Assembly: GCF_048006345.1 (NCBI RefSeq)
Contig: NZ_CP180351.1
Coordinates: forward strand, 3,472,001 to 3,536,000
Source of the DNA: Marivita sp030148515
GTDB taxonomy: Bacteria; Pseudomonadota; Alphaproteobacteria; Rhodobacterales; Rhodobacteraceae
Direction of reading: 5' to 3'
DNA: 64,000 nt
Every line of letters begins with the position of its first letter. Positions within the stretch are counted from its first letter, which is position 1. Made by a program: the position numbers and the translations under genes. This document shows, piece after piece, positions 1 to 8,199 of this stretch. Below the pieces are notes generated by a model. It was not told the DNA's origin, made no database searches, and was given only the letters and a program-made list of their open reading frames with translations.

Positions 1-49
1 TTTCACCGGGCAGAAAGATCTGCACCCGCCAAAGCCTGACCGCGAACGA

Positions 50-78
50 AAAAGGCCGCCCGGAACGGACGGCCTTTT
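50..78. terminator. Bidirectional intrinsic terminator after leuD
   Basis: AAAAGGCCG at 50-58 pairs with CGGCCTTTT at 70-78. The A/T runs flanking the stem give a U-tract in either direction. It lies 20 bp past the leuD stop on the minus strand and probably ends the leuCD transcript. It could also end a gene entering from the left. Confidence 0.75.
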
Positions 79-98
79 GAATGTCATGCCCTGTGCGC

Positions 99-704
99 TT
101 AGACCCAGGGGCGGGCCTGCGCGGCCTGTGCTTCGAAACTGTCGATGGAAGCCGCTTTTTCCATGGTCAGGCCGATGTCGTCGAGGCCGTTCATCAGGCA
201 ATGCTTCTTGAAGCTGTCCAATTCGAACGAGAAAACATCGCCGTCAGAGCTGGTGACCGTCTGGTTTTCCAGATCGACGGTCATCCGCGCGTTCGAGCCC
301 TTTTCGGCGTCTTTCATCAACACATCGACCGCCTCTTTCGGCAGCACGATAGGCAGAATGCCGTTCTTGAAGCAGTTGTTGTAGAAGATGTCCGCAAACG
401 AGGTCGAGATCACCGACTTGATGCCGAAATCCTTGAGCGCCCATGGCGCGTGTTCACGGGACGATCCGCAGCCGAAATTGTCGCCAGCGACAAGGATTTC
501 TGCGTCACGGTATTGCGGTTTGTTCAGCACAAAATCGGGGATCTCGTTGCCGTCATTGTCGTACCGCATTTCGTCAAACAGGTTCACGCCAAGACCCGAC
601 CGTTTGATCGTCTTGAGGAACTGCTTGGGGATGATCATGTCGGTGTCGATGTTCACCAGCGGCATCGGAGCCGCGATCCCGGTGAGTTTTTCGAATTTGT
701 CCAT
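99..704 (-). CDS. leuD: 3-isopropylmalate dehydratase small subunit (LeuD)
   Basis: Small (swivel-domain) subunit of isopropylmalate isomerase, which converts 2- to 3-isopropylmalate in cytosolic leucine synthesis. The 201-residue length is normal for the family. The substrate-binding loop FGCGSSREHAPWAL is seen at about residues 77-90, and the N-terminal NIDTDMIIPKQF segment is typical. Its ATG overlaps the leuC stop by one base (TAATG), so the two subunits are translationally coupled. A terminator follows directly. Identity is secure from the motif and the leuC partner. Confidence 0.97.
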   Translation of the reverse strand: MDKFEKLTGIAAPMPLVNIDTDMIIPKQFLKTIKRSGLGVNLFDEMRYDNDGNEIPDFVLNKPQYRDAEILVAGDNFGCGSSREHAPWALKDFGIKSVISTSFADIFYNNCFKNGILPIVLPKEAVDVLMKDAEKGSNARMTVDLENQTVTSSDGDVFSFELDSFKKHCLMNGLDDIGLTMEKAASIDSFEAQAAQARPWV

Positions 705-2107
705 TACATCATCTCCCGCACATCGGTGAGTTTCCCAGTGATCGCCGCGGCCGCTGCCATCGCAGGCGACATCAGGTGCGTCCGACCACCCCGGCCCTGA
801 CGGCCTTCAAAGTTGCGGTTCGACGTCGCTGCACAACGTTCCCCCGGCTGAAGCTGGTCGGGGTTCATCGCAAGGCACATGGAACAACCCGCAAGACGCC
901 ATTCGAAACCGGCTTCCTTGAAGATCTCCGCCAGACCTTCTTCCTCGGCCTGTGCGCGCACAAGGCCCGATCCCGGCACGACCATCGCCCGTTTCACGGC
1001 GATCTTCTTGCCCTTGAGGATCTCGGCAGCCGCCCGCAGATCCTCGATGCGGCCATTGGTGCACGACCCGATAAACACGGTGTCGATCTCGATATCCGAA
1101 AGCTTCTGGCCTGGCGTCAGACCCATGTAGTCCAGCGACCGCTGCGCTGCACCGACCTTGCCACCTTCAAAGCTGTCGGCAGATGGCACTTCGGCGGTGA
1201 TCGGCAGTACGTCTTCGGGCGAGGTGCCCCATGTCACAACAGGCGCGATGTCTTCGCCCTTGATGGTGACCACCTTGTCCCAATGCGCATCCTCGTCCGA
1301 GAAAAGCGTCTTCCACCATGCCAGAGCGGCTTCCCACTGTGCACCTTTCGGGGCGTGCGGGCGGCCTTTGACATACTCAAACGTCTTTTCGTCAGGCGCG
1401 ATCAGGCCAGCGCGGGCACCGCCTTCGATGGCCATGTTGCACACGGTCATCCGGCCTTCCATCGACAGATCACGGATCGCTTCGCCGCAATACTCGATGA
1501 CGTAGCCAGTGCCACCAGCGGTGCCGGTCTTGCCGATCACCGACAGGGTGATGTCCTTGGCGGTCACACCCGGCGCAAGCTTGCCGGTGATCTCGACCTT
1601 CATGTTCTTGGACTTCTTCTGGATCAGCGTCTGGGTTGCCAGAACGTGCTCGACCTCGGAGGTTCCGATCCCATGCGCCAATGCGCCGAATGCGCCGTGC
1701 GTCGCGGTGTGGCTGTCGCCGCAGACCACGGTCATGCCCGGCAGCGTCCAGCCCTGTTCGGGGCCGACGATGTGTACGATGCCCTGACGGACATCAGACA
1801 CCGGATAGTAGTGAATACCGAAATCCTTGGCGTTCTTGTCAAGCGCCGCGACCTGAATGGCGCTGTCTTCGGTCATGTTCTTGGGGTCTTCGCGACCGGG
1901 TGTTGTCGGCACGTTATGATCCGGAACCGCGATGGTCTTGTCGGGTGCGCGCACCGACCGACCCGCCATGCGCAGCCCTTCAAAGGCCTGCGGGCTGGTC
2001 ACTTCGTGAACGAGGTGGCGGTCGATATACAAAAGGCAGGTGCCATCGTCGGCTTCATGCGCGACATGGGCGTCCCAGATTTTATCATAGAGCGTTTTGG
2101 GGGACAT
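704..2107 (-). CDS. leuC: 3-isopropylmalate dehydratase large subunit (LeuC)
   Basis: Large [4Fe-4S] subunit of isopropylmalate isomerase (aconitase family), 467 residues as expected. Three cluster-ligand cysteines are visible: Cys349 in GSCTNGR, and Cys408 and Cys411 in AGCSMC. The CGDSHTATHG aconitase signature is also present. It is the first gene of a leuC-leuD operon. The 266 bp upstream (2108-2373) separate it from the opposing small ORF and must hold its promoter. I did not find a convincing leader peptide or T-box there. Confidence 0.97.
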   Translation of the reverse strand: MSPKTLYDKIWDAHVAHEADDGTCLLYIDRHLVHEVTSPQAFEGLRMAGRSVRAPDKTIAVPDHNVPTTPGREDPKNMTEDSAIQVAALDKNAKDFGIHYYPVSDVRQGIVHIVGPEQGWTLPGMTVVCGDSHTATHGAFGALAHGIGTSEVEHVLATQTLIQKKSKNMKVEITGKLAPGVTAKDITLSVIGKTGTAGGTGYVIEYCGEAIRDLSMEGRMTVCNMAIEGGARAGLIAPDEKTFEYVKGRPHAPKGAQWEAALAWWKTLFSDEDAHWDKVVTIKGEDIAPVVTWGTSPEDVLPITAEVPSADSFEGGKVGAAQRSLDYMGLTPGQKLSDIEIDTVFIGSCTNGRIEDLRAAAEILKGKKIAVKRAMVVPGSGLVRAQAEEEGLAEIFKEAGFEWRLAGCSMCLAMNPDQLQPGERCAATSNRNFEGRQGRGGRTHLMSPAMAAAAAITGKLTDVREMM

Positions 2108-2373
2108 TGGTCCTCTCCCTTGCTTGGCGAAAATGTGGTGTTGGATGAGGTGGGCGCGGGCGCAGAATTATAGCCGCGCGAGCACCGTGTGCGTCGCACC
2201 GAAGAAACGCTCCCGCAACCGCGCGCGTTCGTCCAGATCGAAAACCATTTCCATACGCGCTGCCATATATCATCGCCCCCTCCTGCCGCAAGTGCGGCTC
2301 TGTGTCGGCGCATGACTTGACTCAAGTGATCCAAAGCCAACCCTTGCACGTACAGTATGTTGCGAGGGGCAAA

Positions 2374-2505
2374 ATGCTGACAAAACTGAACATCATCAAT
2401 CTGGGACTGATTGCGATCCTGTGTGCGGGACTGATCGTGCACGCCGCAGGTGCCGACAGCGATCTGACGCCCGTTATGATCGCGCTGCCGTTCACAGGCT
2501 CTTAA
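2374..2505 (+). CDS. Small single-pass membrane or exported peptide, unknown function
   Basis: A 43-codon ORF starting at the ATG at 2374, with an upstream GAGGGG that could serve as ribosome-binding site. An in-frame GTG/ATG further upstream would give 67 residues but has no better start. The product has a hydrophobic stretch (LGLIAILCAGLIVHAAG) and no recognised domain. It stands alone between leuC and mscS. It may be a real small protein, but with only length, a ribosome-binding site and a hydrophobic segment as support this is tentative. Confidence 0.4.
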   Translation: MLTKLNIINLGLIAILCAGLIVHAAGADSDLTPVMIALPFTGS

Positions 2506-2565
2506 CCTGTTGCACTGTCTGCGCTCGGGTGCGACCCTGAGCTGGTACAGTCAAACGGGATTGGA

Positions 2566-3900
2566 ATGGGTCCTGACGTCGTCTCACCGGAAGCGCTGAC
2601 CGAGATCACACTCGACCTGTACGCTTGGGCAGAGACATTTCTGACAAGCCTGCTGCGCCCTTGGAATGCCTATCAACTTTTCATCGCCCTCGGCATCTTC
2701 GTGGCGGCGCATGTGCTGGCGGCGATCATCAAACCGCGCATGCATGACTGGATGCGGGGCCTCGAAGGCTGGCCCAAATGGCGCATGCGCGCACTGGTGG
2801 TGTTCCATCGCCGCTTGCGGATGGTTCTGTTCGTCGTTCTGATCTGGCTGGTCATCGCGGTCATGCGTGAATTCACATGGCCGTCGCGCACCTACCTGCT
2901 GGCAATCATCGCGGACCTGTCGACTGCGTGGCTGTTCATCGCCTTTGCCACGCGCCTGATCCAGAACGCCCTGATGCGTTCGATCGTGCGCTATGGCGCA
3001 TGGATTTGGGTCACACTCTCGATCACCGGGCTGTCCGATGAGGCGCAGTCGCTCCTCGACAGTGCGGCCTTTACCATCGGTGAAACCCGACTGTCGCTCT
3101 GGCTGGTGATTCAAGCCATCGTGATCCTTGCTGCACTCCTCACCGGGGCGCGGTTGATCAGCAGCACCACCGCTGCCACGATCCGACGCAACGAAGATAT
3201 CTCGCCCTCCATGCAGGTCCTTGCAATCAAGTTCCTGCAAGTCCTGCTGTTCGGAACAGCGTTCTTCATGGGCCTCCGCCTTGTTGGGGTCGATCTGACA
3301 GGCCTTGCCGTTCTGTCGGGGGCTATCGGTGTCGGGCTTGGCTTTGGTCTGCAAAAGGTCGTATCGAACCTTGTCTCCGGCATCATCATCCTGCTCGACA
3401 AGTCGATCAAACCCGGCGATGTGATCTCGCTCGGCGATACATTCGGTTGGATCAACAGCCTTGGCGCGCGCTATGTCAGCGTCGTTACCCGCGATGGTAA
3501 GGAATACCTGATCCCGAACGAAGACCTGATCACCGGTCAGGTGGTCAACTGGTCTCACTCGAATGAATTTGTACGGTTGGATATCTTCTTCGGTACTGCC
3601 TATTCGGACGACCCACACAAGGTCCGCGAGATCGCGATCAATGCGGCGAAATCTGTAGACCGTGTTCTGAGCTTCAAAGCCCCCGTCTGCCACATCGTCG
3701 GCTTCGGCGACAGTTCGGTCGACTACATCCTGCGATTCTGGATTCGCGATCCCACAGGCGGGCTGACCAATATCCGGGGCAACGTGTACCTCGCTCTATG
3801 GGACGCATTTCAGGAACACGGCATTTCGATTCCCTTCCCGCAGCGCGAAGTCAAAGTACTAGAAGGGTCGCAGCTTGCGACGAATTCGCTCCCCGACTGA
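2566..3900 (+). CDS. MscS-family mechanosensitive ion channel
   Basis: A 444-residue small-conductance mechanosensitive channel. Four or five membrane segments occupy about residues 35-250. The pore helix is the Gly/Ala-rich run ending in GAIGVGLGFGLQKVVSNL at about 255-275, followed by the beta domain (KPGDVISLGD, RDGKEYLIPNEDL) and a C-terminal alpha/beta domain ending in the HGISIPFPQREV signature. Such channels release solutes on hypo-osmotic shock. The extra N-terminal helices make it longer than E. coli MscS (286 aa), as in many proteobacterial paralogues. It is a single-gene unit. Confidence 0.93.
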   Translation: MGPDVVSPEALTEITLDLYAWAETFLTSLLRPWNAYQLFIALGIFVAAHVLAAIIKPRMHDWMRGLEGWPKWRMRALVVFHRRLRMVLFVVLIWLVIAVMREFTWPSRTYLLAIIADLSTAWLFIAFATRLIQNALMRSIVRYGAWIWVTLSITGLSDEAQSLLDSAAFTIGETRLSLWLVIQAIVILAALLTGARLISSTTAATIRRNEDISPSMQVLAIKFLQVLLFGTAFFMGLRLVGVDLTGLAVLSGAIGVGLGFGLQKVVSNLVSGIIILLDKSIKPGDVISLGDTFGWINSLGARYVSVVTRDGKEYLIPNEDLITGQVVNWSHSNEFVRLDIFFGTAYSDDPHKVREIAINAAKSVDRVLSFKAPVCHIVGFGDSSVDYILRFWIRDPTGGLTNIRGNVYLALWDAFQEHGISIPFPQREVKVLEGSQLATNSLPD

Positions 3901-3969
3901 CGGCACGTTGCGGCTGACAGTCCCGTTCGGCTGGCTCATACTACGCGCAACGGAACAAGGGAGGCCTTG

Positions 3970-5148
3970 ATGGCAGACGATATCGTAATCCTCGACGGCG
4001 CACGGACAGCAATAGGAACATTCGGCGGATCGCTCGCGGCAACCCCGCCCATTGATCTCGGCGCAACGGTCGCCAAGGCTGCGCTGGAGCGGTCGGGCGT
4101 GGAAGGCGCACAGATCGGTCACGTCGTGTTCGGTCATGTCATCAACACCGAACCGCGCGATATGTATCTCAGCCGGGTCGCTGCGATGCAGGCCGGTGTG
4201 CCCGACACGACGCCAGCCATGAACGTGAACCGTTTGTGCGGCTCGGGTGCGCAGGCCATCGTTTCGGCTGTGCAATCGCTGATGCTGGGCGATGCACAAT
4301 TCGCGCTGGCGGGCGGTGCCGAAAGCATGAGCCGGTCGCCCTATATCGTGCCCGATCAGCGCTGGGGCGCCAAGATGGGTGACATCCGCACTCTGGACAT
4401 GATGCTGGGCGCGCTGAACTGCCCCTTCGGCACCGGCCACATGGGTGTCACGGCTGAAAATGTCGCCGCTGAACATGACATCAGCCGCGATGCGCAGGAC
4501 AGCTTTGCGCTGGAAAGCCAGCAACGGGCGGCACAGGCAATCGCGGAAGGCCGTTTCAAAAGCCAGATCGTTCCCGTTGAGGTCAAGGTTAAACGCGACA
4601 TGGTTCCGTTCGACACGGACGAGCATCCCAAAGCGACCACGATGGAAGCTCTGGGGGGTCTGAAGACCGTGTTCCAGAAGGACGGCACCGTGACGGCCGG
4701 CAATGCGTCGGGGATCAACGACGGTGCTGCAGCCATTGTCCTCGCCACGGCATCCGCCGCCCAGAGCGCGGGCTTAAAGCCAAAAGCGCGCATCCTTGGC
4801 TATGCCCATGCGGGTGTCCGCCCAGAGGTCATGGGCATCGGCCCGGTGCCAGCGGTCGAGAATCTTCTCAAGCGCACAGGCCTGTCGATCACCGATTTCG
4901 ACGTGATCGAAAGCAACGAGGCCTTTGCCGCGCAGGCCCTGGCCGTAAACAAGGGTCTTGGGCTGGACCCTGCCAAGGTGAACCCAAACGGTGGGGCGAT
5001 TGCCTTGGGTCATCCGGTGGGTGCAACCGGTGCAATCATCACGATCAAGGCGCTCTACGAACTTGAACGCATCGGAGGCTCCAAGGCGCTGATCACCATG
5101 TGTATCGGCGGCGGCCAGGGGATCGCGCTGGCCATCGAACGCCTCTGA
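3970..5148 (+). CDS. Acetyl-CoA C-acyltransferase (thiolase)
   Basis: A 392-residue thiolase II, degrading or condensing 3-ketoacyl-CoA / acetoacetyl-CoA. The nucleophile Cys lies in NRLCGSGAQAI (about residue 90). The C-terminal catalytic motifs are NEAFAAQALAVN, GGAIALGHPVGATGA (His) and CIGGGQG (Cys). The start is the ATG at 3970; the TTG three bases upstream is less likely because AAGGGAGG is well spaced for the ATG. No phaB or other beta-oxidation gene is adjacent, so whether it serves PHB synthesis, ketone use or fatty-acid oxidation cannot be told. A terminator follows. Confidence 0.93.
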   Translation: MADDIVILDGARTAIGTFGGSLAATPPIDLGATVAKAALERSGVEGAQIGHVVFGHVINTEPRDMYLSRVAAMQAGVPDTTPAMNVNRLCGSGAQAIVSAVQSLMLGDAQFALAGGAESMSRSPYIVPDQRWGAKMGDIRTLDMMLGALNCPFGTGHMGVTAENVAAEHDISRDAQDSFALESQQRAAQAIAEGRFKSQIVPVEVKVKRDMVPFDTDEHPKATTMEALGGLKTVFQKDGTVTAGNASGINDGAAAIVLATASAAQSAGLKPKARILGYAHAGVRPEVMGIGPVPAVENLLKRTGLSITDFDVIESNEAFAAQALAVNKGLGLDPAKVNPNGGAIALGHPVGATGAIITIKALYELERIGGSKALITMCIGGGQGIALAIERL

Positions 5149-5172
5149 CGCGATTTCGATCAAAGCGACACG

Positions 5173-5199
5173 AACCCGGCCATTCCGTTTGGCCGGGTT
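5173..5199 (+). terminator. Intrinsic terminator after the thiolase gene
   Basis: AACCCGGCC (5173-5181) pairs perfectly with GGCCGGGTT (5191-5199) around a 9-nt loop. An A/T-rich tail (AATTCATTCTT) follows. It is 25 bp past the thiolase stop, so it should end that single-gene transcript. Confidence 0.75.
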
Positions 5200-5255
5200 A
5201 ATTCATTCTTCACCATGATCCGGGAAAGTTCGAACCGTCGACTACGGAGGTGCGG

Positions 5256-7400
5256 ATGAGTCTTGCCAACAAGCTGTCAGAAGAACGGCGCGCACGGCTT
5301 GCGGCAGAACGTTTACTCGAACTCAAACAGGCCGAGCTTTTTGCCGCAAACCGCAAATTGGGCAATCACGCGCAACAGCTCAGCAATGAAATCGTCGAAA
5401 CCCGTGCCGAAGTGGCGATGGTCCGTGGCGAAAACCAGCGGGTCAAAACCGAACTTGGCGTCGCCCACGAAAAGATCCAGATCGCGGAACGCCGCCTTTG
5501 GCATTCGATCGAGACCATTCAGGACGGGTTCGCCTTTTTCGATGCCGACAACCGCATGATCGTCGCCAACCGGTCCTATCTTGCCGTGTTCGAAGATTTG
5601 GAAGAAGTGCAGCCGGGCATCACCTATCCGCGCATCCTCCAGCTTCTCACAGAAGAAGGCATCGTCAATATCGGCAGCGAACGCCCCGCGGATTGGCGTG
5701 CGCGGATGCAGGATCGATGGCAGCAGGAAGCGCCTGAACCGATAGAGATACAGCTTTGGAACGGCGAACACATCCGCATGTTCGACCGGCGCGGCCCGTC
5801 AGGTGACGTGGTAAGCCTTGGGCTGAACATCACGGAAAGCGTGCGCTACCAGCAGGAACTCCATGAGGCCCGCCAAAAGGCCGAAGCCGCGAACCGCGCG
5901 AAATCCGCGTTTCTCGCGAATATGAGTCACGAGATCAGAACCCCGATGAATGGCGTGGTCGGCATGGCGGACCTGCTGACCGAAACCGATCTCGACAGCG
6001 AACAGCGGCTTTTTGTCGAAACCATCAAACACTCTGGCGAAGCGCTTTTGGTCATCATCAACGATGTGCTGGATTATTCCAAAATCGACGCGGACCGATT
6101 GGTTCTGCATCCTGAACCGTTTGACCTCGAACAAACGCTGCACGAGGTTGTTTTGCTCTTGCAGCCCAGCGCGCGGGCGAAAGGGCTCAGCCTCAAGATT
6201 GATTATGACATCCTACAGCCAACCCGGTTTGTCGCCGACCCCGGACGCATCCGTCAGATCGTGACCAACCTGATGGGCAATGCCGTCAAATTCACGCTCG
6301 AAGGTGGGGTGGTTTTGCGTGTGGTTGGAGAGGATGCAAACGAAAGCCAAACAACGCTTTGCATCACGGTCGAGGATACCGGGATCGGGATCGCAGCCGA
6401 CAAGATCGAGCATGTTTTCGGCGAATTCAATCAGGTCGAAGACGACCGCAATCGTCAGTTCGAAGGCACCGGGCTTGGCCTTGCGATCACCAGACGCCTG
6501 ATCGAGATGATGCAAGGCCAAGTCTGGGTTGAATCAGAACAAGGTGTCGGCAGCTGTTTCGGCTTCAGGATAACGCTACCGGTCGATAACGGGGATGGCG
6601 CGAATTCCCGAAAGCTCGATCCGTCCCTGCGTCGCATTCTGGTGATTGACGATACGGACGAAAATGGCATAACGCCCCTCATCAATCAGGTCGTCGCACT
6701 GGGCGGAACGCCGATTTTGGCATCGGACCCGTCGACCCTGTCGGCCGAGTTGATTGCCTCCGTCAGCCTGACAATCCTTGGCTTGGAGCAAGACAGCCCC
6801 GAGTTTCAGCCGACGCTTGATGCATTCAACTCCATCGCCAAAGACGCACCGATTTTGGCACTGTCACATGACCCAAAACGGTTTACCGAAACCGGTCTGA
6901 CCCGTTTGCGCATGATACAGCGCCCCTATGCGCGCGCGGCCCTGTTGGAGGCCATCACCTCGACTGCGGTGCCTTGCGCCGTACCTGAAGCACCACAACC
7001 TCCTGCTCAAGTCGGATTACCCAAAGTGCTTCTGGCCGAGGACAACCGAACCAACCAATTGGTGTTTCGCAAGATGGTCAGCAAGCTTGCCCTTGATCTG
7101 ACCCTGGCCAATGACGGATTCGAAGCAGTCACGGCGTTCGAAACACAAAGACCCGATGTGATCTTCATGGATATTTCCATGCCCGGAATGGACGGCAAAG
7201 AAGCGACGGCCCGCATTCGCGCGTTAGAAGGCACCGGACCGCATGTGCCGATCATCGCTGTGACAGCGCACGCGATGGATGGCGATAAGGACATCATCCT
7301 CGATGCCGGTCTGACAGATTACCTCACCAAGCCGCTACGCAAAGACGCGTTGCTGGAAAAACTCGGGCTCTATTGTCCGCAGGTTCAGTTGGCGTCGTAG
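5256..7400 (+). CDS. Hybrid sensor histidine kinase with C-terminal receiver
   Basis: A 714-residue cytoplasmic hybrid kinase. Order: N-terminal coiled coil (to about 85), PAS domain (about 90-195), HisKA with phospho-acceptor His225 in SHEIRTPMNG, HATPase with GTGLGLAITRRL, a poorly conserved receiver-like segment (about 455-570) and a C-terminal receiver with Asp639 in FMDISMPGMDG and the LTKPL lysine. No membrane helix or DNA-binding output is seen. ATG 5256 is preferred over GTG 5250 because GGAGG at 5246-5250 is then correctly spaced. It is an orphan, with no cognate regulator nearby. It converges with yaaA, the ends overlapping by 16 bp. Confidence 0.92.
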   Translation: MSLANKLSEERRARLAAERLLELKQAELFAANRKLGNHAQQLSNEIVETRAEVAMVRGENQRVKTELGVAHEKIQIAERRLWHSIETIQDGFAFFDADNRMIVANRSYLAVFEDLEEVQPGITYPRILQLLTEEGIVNIGSERPADWRARMQDRWQQEAPEPIEIQLWNGEHIRMFDRRGPSGDVVSLGLNITESVRYQQELHEARQKAEAANRAKSAFLANMSHEIRTPMNGVVGMADLLTETDLDSEQRLFVETIKHSGEALLVIINDVLDYSKIDADRLVLHPEPFDLEQTLHEVVLLLQPSARAKGLSLKIDYDILQPTRFVADPGRIRQIVTNLMGNAVKFTLEGGVVLRVVGEDANESQTTLCITVEDTGIGIAADKIEHVFGEFNQVEDDRNRQFEGTGLGLAITRRLIEMMQGQVWVESEQGVGSCFGFRITLPVDNGDGANSRKLDPSLRRILVIDDTDENGITPLINQVVALGGTPILASDPSTLSAELIASVSLTILGLEQDSPEFQPTLDAFNSIAKDAPILALSHDPKRFTETGLTRLRMIQRPYARAALLEAITSTAVPCAVPEAPQPPAQVGLPKVLLAEDNRTNQLVFRKMVSKLALDLTLANDGFEAVTAFETQRPDVIFMDISMPGMDGKEATARIRALEGTGPHVPIIAVTAHAMDGDKDIILDAGLTDYLTKPLRKDALLEKLGLYCPQVQLAS

Positions 7401-8164
7401 GGTCTGACGAAAACCGGTTTGTCCGGTGCCGACAGGTCCTCGCGATAGGCATAGCCGCCAAGATCGAAATCAAGAATACCCTCCGGCTCTGTCAGGCGCC
7501 GTTGAATGACGAACCGTGCCATCGACCCGCGCGCCTTTTTGGCAAAGAAGCTGACAATCTTCGGACCCTTGCCATCGCCTTTGTCTTCCATGAAGGCGGG
7601 TGTGACGATCCGCAGTCCCAGCGGCTTGGGAGGAACCGCGCCAAAGTATTCCTGACTGGCACAGTTGATTAGCGTGTCGGTGCCCAGTTCGGACGCCTGC
7701 GCTCTGAGTTCCTTGGAAATCTGGTCGCGCCAGTAATCGTAAAGGTTTCCACCCCGCCGCGTTTTCAACCGACTGCCCATTTCAAGGCGATACGCCTGAA
7801 TGCCATCCAGAGGTCGCAGAACTCCATAAAGCCCTGACAGGATCCGCAGATGGTTCTGCGCCCAGCGCATCTCGTCCGCATCCAGCGTTTCCGCCTCAAG
7901 GCCCTGATAGGTATCACCCGCAAAGGCCAAGGCGGCAGGGCGCAGATCACTGTCCGAAGGCGCGTCCTCGAAGGCGCGAAACCGGTCGCGGTTCAATTTG
8001 GCCAGGTCATCGCTCAGGTCCATCAGCGCCTTGAGATTGCCCAGCGTCAGATTGCGTGCGGATGTCGCAAGACGGTTCGCGTCGTCCTGAAAGACCGGTG
8101 TGGTCATGGGGACATCCCGCTCGGACCAGTCAAGACGTTTGGCTGGGGAAATCACGACGAGCAT
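7385..8164 (-). CDS. yaaA: Peroxide stress protein YaaA (UPF0246/DUF328)
   Basis: 259 residues, the normal length of the YaaA family. The N-terminus LVVISPAKRLDW and the mid-protein LSGLYGVLRPLDGIQAYRLEMG and INCASQEYF motifs are diagnostic. In E. coli YaaA limits free iron and oxidative DNA damage under peroxide; the biochemical activity is DNA binding and not fully settled. It lies just downstream of recQ on the same strand (35 bp gap), so the two may be co-transcribed as a DNA-protection pair. Its 3' end overlaps the convergent kinase gene. Confidence 0.94.
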   Translation of the reverse strand: MLVVISPAKRLDWSERDVPMTTPVFQDDANRLATSARNLTLGNLKALMDLSDDLAKLNRDRFRAFEDAPSDSDLRPAALAFAGDTYQGLEAETLDADEMRWAQNHLRILSGLYGVLRPLDGIQAYRLEMGSRLKTRRGGNLYDYWRDQISKELRAQASELGTDTLINCASQEYFGAVPPKPLGLRIVTPAFMEDKGDGKGPKIVSFFAKKARGSMARFVIQRRLTEPEGILDFDLGGYAYREDLSAPDKPVFVRPYDAN

Positions 8165-8199
8165 GGCAGTACCTTTGTTATTTGACAGTTCCGGTTGAT

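Noticed and set aside
776..2173. 465-codon plus-strand ORF opposite leuC
   Set aside because: Shadow frame created by GC-rich third positions of leuC; no family resemblance and no ribosome-binding site.
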